From NCBI GenBank assembly GCA_030248195.1, contig JASAND010026656.1:1-64000 (forward strand): a stretch of 64,000 nt of DNA. The letters run 5' to 3'. Below are positions 12,501 through 27,500 of the stretch, piece by piece. The first letter of the stretch is position 1. The number at the start of each line of letters is the position of its first letter. A program made the translations under genes and the position numbers. The notes below the pieces were generated by a model. The model worked only from the letters and a program-made list of their open reading frames with translations. It ran no database searches and was not told the DNA's origin. Source of the stretch: Trissonchulus latispiculum. Its lineage: Eukaryota; Nematoda; Enoplea; Enoplida; Ironidae.

Positions 12501-15500
12501 GAGTGGGAGGAAAACAGGAAAAAGTGAGGGGGCGCCTCCCACCCTCACTCCCCACTAAAGAAAACCAAGGACTCTTACATGCCAACACGCTCTTCTGTCA
12601 ACCCACTACTCCAAGTATCGAAATCTTCCATATTTTCTTTCTGCTAGGCTAGCTAACGCAATATTATTTTCAACGCCCTATTAATAGTCAGCACCGTTAA
12701 TCCTGAAAAACGCAGGATTCTCAGGTTTAAAAGGGCACCTTTGACCATCTCCTTTACCGATAAGGCTCTTGCATAAACGTACCAATACTAACGAAAGATA
12801 GTCGACAATACAGGCACGCGCAGACGATGATAGCTGACGGGCAACCTTGTCACAAACCCAGCAATGAACTCCACGCCTGCCAGAATACACCCAAAGTATA
12901 TGCTTAAATCCAAAGTCCTCTGGAAATAAATTCAAACTATAAACTCAACATGGTATAGACTCACTAGCGTTAAATAACTGTTTAGCGGCAGACTCAGGTA
13001 CAGTCAGTGTCTTGGGGGAGTTATATGTAAAATGAGCAGCGCAGGCGGAATTTTTTGGGAAAATTTGGCCCCTCGCCGCAGATACGTCTGAAAAATTTTC
13101 TTTCGTCTCCGATTTCGGGGGGGCATGCTCCCTGCCCCATCCCCTGGCTACGCTCCTGTATACAATGATTAAATAATAGCCGTCATAAGCTAGTACTCAT
13201 CAGTGTTTTTTTGCTCAAAAACGCGTGTAACTACACACTTTTTTCTGGAAAATAGCAAAAAAGATTTGGCGACTGTGTAACGTTACACCAAAATTTTGAA
13301 CAAATTTTACCAAATGGTCGGAACTTTTTCCAATGCTCATTCATTTCTTTCCACATATTTTCCGTTTCTGGGGGGCTTCGCCCCCCTGACCCCCCTTTTG
13401 TACCATGTCTTGCATTTTATTTTCGGTATTACTTAAGTATATACATAGTTAATATGCATATATTTGCTATATTTGTTCGTTCTTGTATTAAAAACGCGTA
13501 CACACCAAAATTTTTCAGCTTATGAAGCAAAATTTAACTGGTTCCTTGCCAAGTTTTGTGCCACCGGAGGTCTTTCGAAAATTATGCTCCTTCGGTCTCG
13601 GTGCACTGGTGTTTTCCTTCGTTCTATCAAGTCAAAACCAAGAAATGCAAATCATCGATGTAATAACTGCTCAATTTTTTAATTTTGTCGATCTGATTTG
13701 GTGAAACTCCAAATATTGCTGTAAATAAGATGTTAAAAAATGTTAAAAATTTTGTAAACTATAAAATTGTATATATACAGACGCGCGTAAATTAGGAATT
13801 TTTAGGTAGTTACACTTTTTTCTGAAAAATAGCAAAAAATTTTCGAGAGGTGTGTAACGTTACACATACGCCGTCGGCGAAAAAAACACTGGTACTCAGC
13901 ATACAAAACCTTTTATAAAAAATACGAAAATACCACCATCCAACCCAATTTCGACCAAATTGGTCGGAAAATTACACACAGAAGCTTTCCGAGCAGCAAA
14001 ATTGGGTGTACGGTGCCAAAAAGGAAGTGACAGAAACCGAAGTGGCATAAAATGCGAGGATTGATTTGAGAAAGGAGGACAGTAGCTCAACAGGCACCCA
14101 ATGGTCATTGCAACCTTTTCACTTCCTTGAGACCGTTTTAACTTGTCTGCACCCGCTGCAATGAAGAAAATGGGCGAGTAAAAAAGGACCAGAAAAAATC
14201 CGGCGAATTGGCTCTATTTACAACATTCTTAATGGGGCAGGGCATTCTTCACAGGAGGGGGAGGTGCCTTCTCCGAATTTTGGGCTTCCCCATTTAATGA
14301 GTTCTAAATTTTTCGAAGTCAAATTGCCAAAGTTATAGCAGCATATACATGTGGAAAACTGAGGCTACAACTGAGGCTATATCTACTTGCATATTTTTAG
14401 CATTCTTAGCCCATTTTATCCCCCCACTTTTGGACCTCCTCACCCACACTTATTTTTACCTAAAAAAATCCCCACAAAATAGGCAAATTTTCAAACACTT
14501 TTGTTTTGTCAAAGATTTCAAAAATTGAAAGATATTTTCGTAAAAATGGCTATTTCTAACCTAAATCCAAACATTTTTGAGAATTTTTGACGTTTCTACG
14601 CTACGCAAAATACGCCAAAAACTACTAAATTTGGCTCATTTTAGAAAACAACTGAAAATGTCTTTCACCCCCGGGCCGAAATCGGAAACCCCCCTCCAAC
14701 CGCGGGGAAAATCCCTAAAAATACCCTGTGAGGTAATATTAAATCTGGTGAAATTGTACATGTGTTTTTTCGAAGCAACCCAGCCAACCCAGGCCCGATG
14801 AAGCATCTAGCCAACCCTACCAGGTACCCACCTCACTGAAAAATGCCCAGCCTTAAGCGCACCCAGCCTCCAGCTCCGACACTAGGGTTTGGAGCCAATG
14901 CTGTGATGCTTGCTACGGATCCTGCGGAGGTGGTACAGATGCCGCGGGAGTGCGCCACAACAGAAGAACACCACAGCAAAGACCTGTATGTATACACTGG
15001 CCGTGAGTAAATGAGTGCACACACTGCTTACCTGTCAAAGCCCGATTTAAAACTTTGACGGCAACCACCATAAAATTCCAACAGCGCTTGCACATTAATC
15101 CACCTCTAAAATGCAAATAACAAATCTAGCATATGCGCACAGTATATAACTGGCTTTTTCCTAGGCAAAAATTTCTGGGGGGGAAGTCTGGGGGGGGGGC
15201 TCGGATTTCTGGGGGGGGGAGAAAATTTTTTAGAAAAATGTCTAAAAATAGCTATTTTTTGCTGCTGAGCTAAAAAATTCACTATTTTTAACTTAAATTT
15301 AAGCTTAAAATAGCTAAAAAATGGTTAAAAATGGGTAAAAATCCGGCGAAGCCGGAAAAAATGTTCAAAATTTGCCCTAAAAACCCTATTTTTCCGGGCA
15401 CTTTGGGGGAGGGGGGGGGGTTCTGGGGGGGGGAAAGGCCCGAATCCTGGGGGGGCGATTCGGGGGGGGGGGGGGGGGGGCGAGCCAAGTCTGGGGGAAC

Positions 15501-18500
15501 GGATTTCTGGGGGGGGCCCACCCCCCCCCCCCTGTAGGAAAAAGCCAGTATAATACACAGCAAAAAACAAGCAACTGTAAACAATAACTAAGGATAAATA
15601 CCTTTCACCAGGGTATTTTTTAGGGATTTTTTCCGGGAGGGGGGCTTCCCGGGGGCCCTCCCCCCGAGCCCGGGGGAGAAATTTTCGGGGGGGGGGAGAT
15701 TTTTTGCAAAAATGAGCCAAAAAATGGTATTTTTGGCGTATTTTGCATGGCGCAACGCCAAAAGTTCTCAAAAATGCCATGATTTAAGCTAAAAACAGCT
15801 AATATTTAGAAACATTTATAGAACAGAAATATTTAGAACATTAATCACAGCTTACAGAGTCAATCTTCTGGCTAACACTTTACATCCTCAGGTGATGATC
15901 ATCACATTACTGCTATGACCATCGCAGCTATGCATCAAAAGGAATTCACTTAGTAATTAATTACTAAAAACTGATTTGCTAAATTTAGCAAAATGAATAC
16001 CCAGAAACTGTTCGTACTCCCGCACGTATTAAGATGTGAAAACGCTCTTCAGTTCAGCAGTCAAACAGACTTGAGCATAGGTAGGAAATAGCACCAAAAA
16101 CTCATGCATCAAAACTCAGAAAGCTTACGAGCAACATTTTCGGACATCGTCATAATCAGTAAGATCAATATCAAAAACCAATTCTCGCTCCACCGCAGCG
16201 AAATCGTGGAAAGAATTGTGCTCGGAAGGCTTCAAAGAGACAACACAAACCGTAAACATACAAATTTGAGAGCAACAATCGGTTTGAAAATAATTGTTAT
16301 CGGGGTTGCGGTACCTCTAGCATAAAACATTTAGATATATACATACAAGTAACAAAAATGCTCCGCACAAAAGGGGATAATATGTGTGTTGGGCCTATGT
16401 CTGTCGTTTAAATTCCGGTTGAGAAAGCAAGTATATAAATCCGACACAGCAAGTTTGGGTGGGTGGTTCTATGGCGAAAGTTGTTCAGTTCGATGAGGGC
16501 CTTCATTTGACTCGAAATTTGACCACTTTTGAAAATTTTAATTTTTGACCCAAAATCGCCTAAGTTCCCACCCCACCCCACCACAGCCCTCTACAGCCAG
16601 GATAGGCCAGATAGGCATAAATCTGACACAGCAAAAGCTGCTCAGCTCATTTAGGGCTTTAATTTGATACCAAATTTGACCGCTTTTGAAAAATTTTATT
16701 TTAGACCCAACATCGCCTAAGTCCCCACCCCACCCCCCCCCACCTGGCATTTTTTTAGGGTTTTGAAAGTGGGGGGGGGGCTTCGCCCCCCCCCCCCCTA
16801 GGGAGGGGGAAGTGGGGGGGGGGCTTCCGAAAAGTGGGGGGGGGGCGAGCCAAAAGTAAAATATACCGAAATTTTTAGCGAAAAATTAGCATTTTTAAGG
16901 TAAAAACGCAAAAAATCGCTGTTTTTAAGCTTAAAATGAGCTTATAAGTCCATAAATTAGCTAAAAATTGAGAAAATTTTTGAAAATTTGACCTCAAAAA
17001 CCTAATTTTTTGACACTTTTGGGCGACCACCAAAAAAGTGGGTGGGGGCTTGCCGAAAAGTGGGGGGGGGGGCGAAAGTGGGGGGGGGGGCTCCGAAAAG
17101 TGGAGGGGGGAACCGAAAAGTGGGGGGGGGCCCCCCACCCCCCCCACTAAAAAAATGCCAGCCCACAGTACTCTACAGTCACTTTCGGCACGCAGTTCTA
17201 TGACAAAAGTTGTTCAGCTCACTTAGGACTTTCATTTGATACCAGAATTGACTACTTTTGAAAAATTTTATTTTTGACCCAAAATCGCCTAAGTCCCCAC
17301 CCCACCCCACCACAGCCCTCTACAGCCACTTTAGGTACGCGCTTCTATGACAAAAGTTGCTCAGTTCGATGCGGGCTTTCATTTGGTACCAAATTTGACC
17401 ACTTTTGAAAAATTTTATTTTTGACCACTTGACCACCTACCCGATTTACCCTTCAAACGGCAAAGTGGAGCCGTTGTGACCGGACCTGACCCTCCCGACA
17501 CCAAAGTGGAACCAGCCCAGCAAAATGGGTGGGTCGGACGGCAAAACGGACTCCGGGAATGAGCTGGGCGCACCAGAAAACCTGTATAGACAAAGTTTGG
17601 AGAGGCCATGCACAGTCCTATATGGTGTTCTTGTAAGTCGGTACCGACTTGACCCTTCCGACAGCAAAGTGGAACCAGCCCAGCAAAATGGGTGGGTCGG
17701 ACGGCAAAACGGACACCGGAAATGAGCTGGGCGCACCAGAAAACCCCTATGGACAAAGTTTTGAGAGGCTATGCACAGTCCTATATGGTGTTCTTGGAAG
17801 TCGGTACCGACTTGACCCTCCCGACAGCAAAGTGGAACCAGCCCAGCATGGTCCGACGGCAAAACTGCTTACGGGAATCAATTCGCCGTGCCAGAAAACC
17901 TTTGTATGAAAGAATTGAGCTTTCTAAGTTGAATACACAGCGAGAAATTTCGATTTTTCATTTTTCGAATTTTCACCATCTTTGACCGGCCACAGTGGTC
18001 GCATGGGAAGTGATAGAGAAACGAGACTTAGCTATTTAGTTAAATCAATATATGTAGTTTCTGAATATAAAAAGAAATCGGCTCCAGCTCTTAACGTTCG
18101 AGCTGCGCAGCGACCACAAAAATGGTCACTTTTCGCTCTGAGCCGACTTTGCGGCGCCACTGCGGCGCTGTGGTGCACCTGCGGCGCAAAAAAGTAGCGA
18201 TTCTTAAATGGCGAATGGGGTACTACCAGACCCTTGTTGTTGTTGTTGTTGAATTGGGTGGTCGTCATCGGTTTCCCATACACGGCGGCCATCAGATGAG
18301 GTCGCTCTCCCGGAGAAAGCCAAGAACTGCCTCCGGTTCCAATACTAAGCAGGTTAGGTTGGGGGAAAGGCCGAGGAACTTGACACGGTGCGTATCTAGG
18401 GCTGGGCAATCCAGAAGTAGGTGGGATAGTGTGCCTACTTCCTCGCCGCATGAGGTACAATCAGGGGAAGGGTGGGTCGCTGGGTCAATTAAATGCCGGT

Positions 18501-21500
18501 ATTCAGACAGTAGCATGGATTTGCCAGTACGCAGCTGGCTTAGGATGATTCTATCTCTCCTCGGAAGTCCAGCTTCCAAGGCGGGCCTTGGAGGTCCGTT
18601 ATCTCCATAGATGGCAAGGGTTCGCTGGTGACTAATTGAGCCTAGCCACTGATTTTTAACATACGTATCTCTTGATGGCCGATTTGGCAGTGGCATAGTC
18701 TATTGCCACCTCCGATTGATTCAGATGACAGCCAGCAGTTGCCAATTGGTCAGCAATTTCATTCCCTCTGATTCCCGAGTGGCCCGGAATCCACTGGATA
18801 CTGCATTTTCTTGGGATGAGCTCCTTTAGACGCTTCCAGATGTTCCAAGTGAGGGGGCTGAAGGTAGTCCTGATTCCAGATTTTAAGAGTCTGACCACTG
18901 ATTGCGAATCAGTCATGATTGCAATCAAAGCTGTTGGCTCAATGCGATGTTTGTTCTCAACCAGCCAATCCAGCCCTGCGCTTACAGCGGTAAGTTCTGC
19001 TCTGAACCTGTTGCAAGTAGCACCAGCTGGCAAGGATATAGTTACGGGCTCTTCCAGAAATGATGACTCAATGTAGATTCCACTTCCACCTTCAGTCACA
19101 CCGCCTTTGACAGCGCCATCTGTCCAGACTTTGACAGAGGCGTGGCTGAGCGCAGCAAGCTCAGGCTCTACAGCCCTCCTTCTCACTTCAGGTGGGTCCG
19201 TTCGGCTGGAGGAGGTGGAGAGAACATCATTGACACTTGCTGCTAGACTTCTTTCGTCAGGCCGGACAGAGTGGACCGGCAGTAGTGGTTCCCTCGGCAG
19301 GTGTTCAACATTTGTATTTATAGCAGCGTTACGGCCGGTATCTGCCCAGGACTTCTGGGTCACCAGATTTCTGCGATTTCTAAGATCCAAGCAGATGGTG
19401 GATTTGGGATTGTCCTCAGGGAGACGTAAAGACATTTCTCTGGCTAGGGCAGCCAGCTCCTTCGTTCGGTGGCTAATCGGCATTAAGTTGGCTTCTATCT
19501 GCAAAGCCTCTATCGGTAACCCCACATATAAAACTATTTTTCATGACGTTTTTTAACAAAATTTTTCCAATCTAGTCGCCTAGGTGATTATTAATCCCTA
19601 GGTGAAAAACTTTCGACCAGTGTATTTATATACAAATATCTTGAAAATAGTTAACAAAATTACAAAAATCTTCCTTTTCAGTTTTCATTTTCCAATTCAT
19701 ACTCTAACTCCCCTTCTTTTTATGTATAACCCATGAGGTTCTATTTAATCTTACTTGTGTCAACCTTCGTGGTTCTATTTAATCCTACCTTGTAGGACAA
19801 CCTTCGTGGTTCCATTTAATCCTACTGTGTAGGACAACCTTTGTGGTTCTATTTAATCCCGCCGTCGGGTGGGAAACCCTTTTTCATTTTATATATGTCA
19901 TATAAAGCACTCGTCCGAAAGGGCATTTTTGTAAATCACTCTGTAAATCTGAAGGAAAGTATATAACCGCCCGGTTTCCCCATGCCAGGTGCGCACCTGG
20001 TGAGGCTGGGCGATGAGACGCATGGGGCTAGAGCACTCATCCTTGGGTTATATACATGCAAGTACTTCAGCCACTGTTAACGTTAAGCACTGACGTACAT
20101 ATTTTATGTTATGGGCACTCATTATTTGAAGTTGTCTCATTTTTCTGTAAAGTTATTTTTATTTATTTTCATATGTAGATTATTCTGTTCCATTTGAATA
20201 TGACTACTGGTCGATCAAATAATTCTGTTTCCGATAGTTTTAGCGTGTATTAATTTGAAATAACGGTCTCGGTTAAAGATGGTAAGAAGTTCTTCTTACC
20301 ACCTTTCCTTACTTTGTTTTTTCAAGCAGCCCGTGATGATGCGTGCTGCCTGGTTCTGAATTTTCCCGATAGTTTCTTGGTGAGTATGTGCTGATCTGGG
20401 CTTATTCTAGGGAATTTTTCTTGGGGGAGGCTCTTTGGGGGGGGGGCCCTCGGGGGGCGAGTCATTCTTGGGGGGGGCGAAAATTTTTCAAAATTTTTCT
20501 AAAAACATGCTAAAAATAGCGCTATTTTTATAGTAATCGCCAAAAAAGTTCGTTTTTAGTGCAAAAATAGTGCTTAAATAGGCAAAAACCGACTAAAAAT
20601 CTCCGGCGAAGCCGGAAAATTTGGCCTTCTCAGCGATTTTTTCAGGGTACCAAAAGGGGCACCCACTTTTTTTGGGGGGGGGGACCGATTTTTGGGGGGG
20701 GGAAGGGTGTTTATGGGGCACCCCACCCACCCCCCACTAGAATAAGCCCAGCTGATCCAGGCAGCCATGCTGCTGCGCAGTAGTCCATAGCCGACCTGAT
20801 ATATGATAAATAGACTAGCCTTAGATCTTCTTTTGAGCTTCCGCAGTTGGTACCAGCTAGCTTAGATAGTGCCTGAAGTCTCGGCCACAGTTTTGCTTTC
20901 ATTTTCTGAACATGTGGCCCAAAATTTAGGAGCCTGTCAAAGGTTATGCCCAGAAAGACGGGAGTCTTGTTGAATGGCAGCCTGAGAGTCCGATTAGCTT
21001 CCTTGTTGTGAGTCGTAAAGTACTACCAGACCCTATACCCCTTTAGGTCCGGCCTCCGCTGCAGATTACGTGAAAGAGGCGGAAAGTCAGGACAATACGA
21101 CCATTAAATAGGAGAAACCGAAAAAAACATCGCCGCCATAACTGGTCCGGAGCGCAACTTTTTAACGGAAAGTGATACGGGGCTGAAACTTCGCACACAT
21201 ACTAAACTCGATGTGCTCTACAATTTGCGCATGAAATCTGCGCAGGATCTGCGCAGGATTTTGCGCAGCCTCTGCGCAGCTTATTTTACCAGGGACTTTT
21301 GACACATATTATAGGGGTCGCTGCCACGACCCCTATGATACCAGGGGCGCAGCCAGGGGGGCATGCGGGATTCGGAAATAATAAAATAACAAGACGAAAG
21401 GAAAGCAAGCTAAAAGCAAAATTTTCGCGACATCGCTGCTAATTAAAGTTATTTGTCCTCTGAATGTATTAGAATAGAACAGTATTGTGTGAGTCTGTGT

Positions 21501-24500
21501 CAAGGTTTTTTAGGCCATAGCTTAGGCCATGGCCAAAATTTATGAGTCGATGGCCTAAAGAATTTTGGCCGCTGAGACCATTTGGCCTAAATTATTCAAC
21601 GAAAGCCCAGTAAAATTTTATTGATTTTTAAGTAAAAACATTAATGTTCTAAAAAATTTGTTTGTTTCCTGATCATACGTATACATATATACGTAGTTTG
21701 TTTTTTGGTTTCCCTCCCTGACTGTTTGCTTTTTGCGTAAAATACTGCGTATTTGCGCAGTCGAGCTTTAAAATACGCAGTCAAAAACAAAAATACGCAG
21801 CCGAAAATTCGGTATCAGAATTTCAAGAGTGCTCTAAATTAATTTCTTGAGAGAATTTAACGTAGTTTGGGCTCTGGCTTCTTCTGGGGGGCTGATGCCC
21901 CCAGACCCCCGCTTACCTCTTCGGTTCTACACTAATTGATTCAACATGAGCATTATTTCGCAAAGTTCGCCAAAACTTTAGCAAATTTCGCGTAGATTTT
22001 AGCGAAATTCGCCAACTTACCTTTAAATCCTTTTAAACTTTGCTAAATTCCTCCCGAAAATCGCTTAAATCTTGGCAAATTTTGCGAAATTATGTGAACT
22101 TTGCTAAACTTTAGCGAACTTTAGCGAACCCCCGCTTACCTCTTCGGTTCTACACTAATTGATTCAACATGAGCATTATTTCGCAAAGTTCGCCAAAACT
22201 TTAGCAAATTTCGCGTAGATTTTAGCGAAATTCGCCAACTTACCTTTAAATCCTTTTAAACTTTGCTAAATTCCTCCCGAAAATCGCTTAAATCTTGGCA
22301 AATTTTGCGAAATTATGTGAACTTTGCTAAACTTTAGTGAACTTCGCGAAGACACCAAATCTTTAGTCCAAATTAGATTTTAAATTCTTTGCCAATTTGT
22401 GGAAGCTGTGGAGAAAATCCCTGGAATTAGCTAGCTAACGATTTAGCGCAGTTTGCTAAAGCCTTTCGCATTCTATTCAAAAGCTTACCTTTTAGCTGCG
22501 CGCACTGCCCCCACATCCCCGTCTTATTGCTATGATTTTCATTGTTCAATTGCTGATTAATTTACTGCTGGGCCACCTGATCATTTTTGAAAAGTTGATT
22601 GATCTTTAGAGCAATTTGGTCAGGGCAAAATTTGGTACAAAAAATGGCACTCACTTAGTTTGGGGGAAATACAGGCAAGGTCATTCTCCACAGGGTGTAC
22701 CAGAAATTATTTTCCGCGGTCCTCCTTCGCACAGTGGGAGGGGGGAGACAACGGAGAGAAGCAAGGGCGGTGAACACAGTTCTGACAACATTTTCAAAAT
22801 CTATAATCGCAAATATGCAGCGGCAGCCCCAACTTGAGTTTCCTACTCCTTGTTTGCTAATTTCATAAACTGCAATGTGCTCTCTGAGTCTTTCATTTTG
22901 TTACAGAGTTTAATAGCACAACTTTTAATTAACCAGTTTCTCTGAGTATATAATTGATGCTGACTTGCGCAAGTCTGACATTATAAGCAGCGCTCGCTCT
23001 GCGTGGTCCCCCTGATTTCGTTTGCGCATTGCGCGGTAGACCCTGAAATTAGGGTACCCTCAGTACACCCCTTGCGCATGTATGTTGGGGGGATACATTT
23101 TGGGAAGGAGAAGGTCGTCTGTGCCCCATCTAGTAGAAAATAAAAGCCCAGCAAAACACCTTGGAGGACACAGACCTGATTTTCAAAAACCCTGGTCCGC
23201 GTGCCCCATCACAAAGTTATGGCTACGCCACTACCAATATTGGCGAAAAGTATGAAATTGTTCAGGAAAAAGTTTTTACAATGGCTTTTCGCCAATTCTG
23301 TTTGGGCTTTACTTCAACTTTGGCGAAAATCGCCATTAGTTGGCGATATTTCTCCAATTGTTAAAACTTCTCCAACTGGCACTCTTTCCGTGAAATGTAC
23401 CGTATACGTATACCTGTGAAAGGTTGCGCCCGCCGGAAGTAGTGCTGGCAATTTGTTTCCGATGTCACGGTTTTTACCTTTTAAACGTGGGTGCTATGAG
23501 TATGAGCCACGTTCACAGAAACATCGAAGGACATCGAAAGGGGGAGGGGTAAGCCCAAGCAGGGGCGGATCCGGGGGGGGGCATGGCGATTCGAAGGCGG
23601 GAAAACTTAAGGAGAAAAACAGGGAAAAGGGCAAAAAACCAAAAAATTTCGCTTGTTTTACATTTTTTGCGGCATATTTATTGCATTCGTTGCATTGAAG
23701 GCATTATGTTCAGAAGAATGAAATGAAATGGCGAAGAAATCTCACCAACTCTGTATACGAAAACTTTTCGCTTCAAAAAAAGAGCATTTCTGGCTTACTT
23801 CTACGGGGGGGGGGGGGGGGTGAGGGGCCCCCATTCGGCCCCCCCCCCCCCCCCCATTCGAGGAGTCCCCCCCCCCCAATAAAAAGCCCCCATAAATTCC
23901 AACCTCCCCCCCATAACCCCAAAAATTGCCACTTTTTTGCCATTTTTAGCCAAAATTTTCAAAAATTTTTCCGGCTTCGCCGGATTTTTACCTAAATTTC
24001 CACTATTTTCGCTTAAAAAACGCCCAAAATTAGTTATTTTTTAGCGATTTTTAGCATTTTTTACGCAAAAAAACCTAAAAATTTGTCAAATAATATGCCC
24101 CCCATTTTCGGTGAGCCCCCCCATCGATGGGGGGGGGGCTTCGTCGAGCCCCCCCATAAATTTTGGCCTAGAAGTAAGCCAGGCATTCTCTGAGTCATAC
24201 AGAATGTTATACCACTCAAAGGCCGGTTGTCTGGCTTACCTCATGTGATTTCCGGGATAAGAGGGAATGCCCTCGTTTCCCCAATATGAGGGAAGCAACA
24301 CGGTTTCCGAAGCCGCCTCTCCAGCATCCAATCGATCTCAACCTCCGTATTTTTAATAAGTTTTAACAGTTTTGCACTCCTATATGTATATGCCACGTAC
24401 CTAGACCAGGGATGGACACCGGAAAAAAACTACCGGAAAAAACGGTTTTTTTCCCCAGGCCTCGGAAAAATACTCGCGAGTTTTTTCCGATAAGTTGAAA

Positions 24501-27500
24501 ATTTTTTGAAAAATTAGCACTAAAATTGGAAATTTTGGGAACATTTTTAAATTTTTCCGAAAAAATCTAGAACATCTTTAAAATCGCCTGAATTTATGGT
24601 TTATCGCATGAAAATACGTTTAAAAGCTTAAATTCATTAAAATTCGCTCAATTTTGGCACTCCAGAAACAGTTTGAAACCTTTCGTGATATTGGAAAAAA
24701 AACGGACAAATACTGGAAAAAAAACGGAAAAAACTGGAAAAAACTAGTTTTTTTCCGCAATAATTTTTTCCGGAAAAAACCCAACCCTGACCTAGACAGT
24801 GAAGACTTGCATGCAAATCCTATAAGGGGCTCACCCATTTGTCCGGCTTACTTCTAGGCCAAAATTTATGGGGGGGGGCGATATGGGGGGCATATTTTTG
24901 ACAAATTTTTAGGTTTTTTGCTTAAAAAATGCTAAAAATCGCTAAAAAAATAACTAGTTTTTAAGCTAAAATAGTGGAAATTTAGGTAAAAATCCGGCAA
25001 AGCCGGAAAAATTTTTGAAAATTTTGGCTAAAAATGGTAAAGTGGCAATTTTTGGGGTATGGGGGGGAGGTCGGAATTTATGGGGGGGCTCCTCGAATGG
25101 GGGGAGGTCGCCGAACGGGGGAGCCCCCCACCCCACGCCCAGTAGAAGTATATAAGCCAGTTGTCCTTGGTAAAAAAGAGAAAGAATATTTCCCACATAG
25201 GAGGGTGGGTTTCTCTGTTGATTATGCTTCCCTTCTCGACTCTTAGAATTGTACTGCAGCTGATAAACAAATGTCAAATCACAAACAGGTGTATCGTTTA
25301 AGGTGCTGGTATCGCTTTGTGTAAATTCGACCCTACAAGCTTCACTTCTGTATGAAAGTGGATGAAACTTTCCAAATACATTATTTTCGTGCTCTTTAAC
25401 ATTCTGGGACCAGTCCCGGATTTTTAGGTGCAAAGATAAGAAAGTTTTGGTTTCCGCCCTTATTCTCTCAGTACATAGTCGCTACACAGGATTGGTTGTT
25501 ATGGCTGGAAAGAGGGCACCAAAATGAACATTTTTGCTTTTACAACTATTGAGCTACCTCCCGTGGTTAAGGCAGTACAAGCCAGAAACTACTTTTGGGA
25601 TCAAAAAATGGCCATTTTTGAAGAAATCGGTTTTTTCAAAATTACAGCCAAATCTTACAGACAATTTTGGCTGATTTATACTCAATCGATACACCGTCGA
25701 ATTGCGCATTTTATCAATACCTATTCGCTGGAGTTCCTTGCTTTAAGCTGGAGAATTCGCCGAAAAACCATTTTGGCAAAATTGCGATTATTTTGTTTTG
25801 AACATTGATTTCTCAAAAACTACCCAATGGATTTGCGTGATTTTTGGCTGAATGAAAATTCGCCTTACTGCGGAGGGACATTTTTCTTGGTTTGAGCTAA
25901 AACAGCTCCAGTTGTGAGAAAACTGAATAGAAAGTTGCGAAACTTCGTGTCATCGCGCATTTGCCGGATTTTCTGGAGTATTGAGACTTGCTGAGCCAAA
26001 TCCAAAAAAATGTCCCTCGGCCCACATGTCCTTCATATCATGGCACAAGAAAAATTTTTGGCCGATTCTACAGTTTTGAGAAATTGATGTTCAAAAATTT
26101 TTGGTCAATATTCAGTCTGTCAGATGTCAGCATGTCGGCAATTTTTTGCTATTTTTTTAAAAAAGTTTCTTAAGCTCATGTTAATGTACAGATTATAAGC
26201 TTTAAAACGGTGTATAAAGCTATTTCCAACTCCCAAAATTGCGAAAGTTATAGCGTTTCGAAAAGTCGCGACAAAAGCACTGCACAAAAGGATACCAGCA
26301 CCTTAAGTTACATAATATGCTATTAAAGCAAAATATCGCTACCTTGTGGTTATAGACAGGACCAATGTCAATCTTAAACGGACAATTCTTCAACAGTTCA
26401 GCAGTGAACTGCTGCAAATCGGAAACGCAACGATACCGCAAGTACACGCCGTCTTTCAAAATGAATGAAAATTCTCTATTCAGTAAGTAAGATTTCAACT
26501 CTGAAAACAGAAAAACGAAGCTTCCAGCGAAACCCCACACAACAATTCTTGCGAATGTAATAAACTAACGTGCAAAGTGCTGGAGACATGTCCTTCATGT
26601 TAAGTATATACAAGTAGGAAAAATGCTCCTTGCAGTCGCATGTAAAATGCAATATGAGCTATGATGGTCAACATTTAAATATGTCAAGGACAAGATTTAA
26701 AACGTCTAATATGAGCCAGCATCTAAATCGGTAACGGACAAGCTGTAACTGGCTAATATGAGCCGCCACGTTTCTCTTGGGCTCATATTGACGCTCGCTG
26801 CCGTGGTTTCAACGGCGTGACATCACGACGACCTCTTACCACCTTGCCTACAGACTCTTTACTTTTATCCCAATCCCAAGTCTGAAAAAATCCTCACCGT
26901 CTTGCGTAATGTCATTAGCTTCATATAATGTTTGGTTATAGGTATCCTGTCTGAATCTAATTTCACTAGCTCAAACACCGTATTTAAGGTATGTGAACAC
27001 TTTAAGCAGCTAAAGTTCTCCCCTTTAAAGTTGAATTAAGTGGCATATACATTTGGTATATACCAGTTTTCTAAATCATAGACACACACTGCAACCTAGA
27101 TACAAATGCATAAAGCTCCAGTAAACCGGTATTCTTCAAGTCTTCAGTACCGGCTTACTGTACACAGCACTTATACAATAAAATACACAGCTGATGTGTA
27201 AAACTTTGATGTGTGGTTACCCGCTTGACTTTACTTATTGTATCAAGACCAGACGTATATATGCCATGACAATTACGTGTACATGCGAATTTGAAAAGTG
27301 AAAAATAGTTAACTCAACTTAGTATCGTCGCGTCAATATGAGCAAAAGAGAAACGTGGCGGCTCATATTAGCCAGTTACAGCTTGTCCTTTACCGATTTA
27401 GATGCTGGCTCATATTAGACGTTTTAAATCTTGTCCTTGACATATTTAAATGTTGACCATCATAGCTCATATTGCATTTTACATGCGACTGCAAGGAGCA

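Larger units (their letters stand above)
18234..21030 (-). mobile_element. Non-LTR retrotransposon with RNase H, 5'-truncated and interrupted
   Basis: Minus-strand element ending in a (CAA)n tail (18234-18251). From 3' to 5' along the plus coordinates: C-terminal zinc-like region, RNase H, then an unrelated insertion (about 19545-20330), an RT thumb piece, a G-run MITE (20396-20751) and more RT thumb. The 5' half (endonuclease, RT palm) is absent. RNase H and the CAA tail suggest the I-like group of non-LTR elements. It lies in PRIM1 intron 2. Confidence 0.85.

Noticed and set aside
12270..12548. 92-residue minus-strand frame between PRIM1 exons 5 and 6, tested as an exon
   Set aside because: Does not align with primase, lacks phase-compatible splice sites and includes a decayed G-run element.
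15325..15780. Proline-rich 151-residue frame
   Set aside because: Spans two G-run MITEs, including their inverted ends; composition artefact. The same applies to 31923-32363, 38886-39236 and 38940-39341.
18122..19556. Plus-strand open frames of 86-162 residues
   Set aside because: They are antisense shadows of the RNase H retrotransposon coding region.
19981..20060. Possible tRNA-like or tRNA-derived sequence around CCAGGTGCGCACCTGG
   Set aside because: No complete cloverleaf and no clear B box (GGTTCRANTCC); left as part of an unclassified insert.
24966..25433. 155-residue minus-strand frame
   Set aside because: Runs from anonymous DNA across the boundary into a G-run MITE (24844-25160); no motif, so not listed as a gene.
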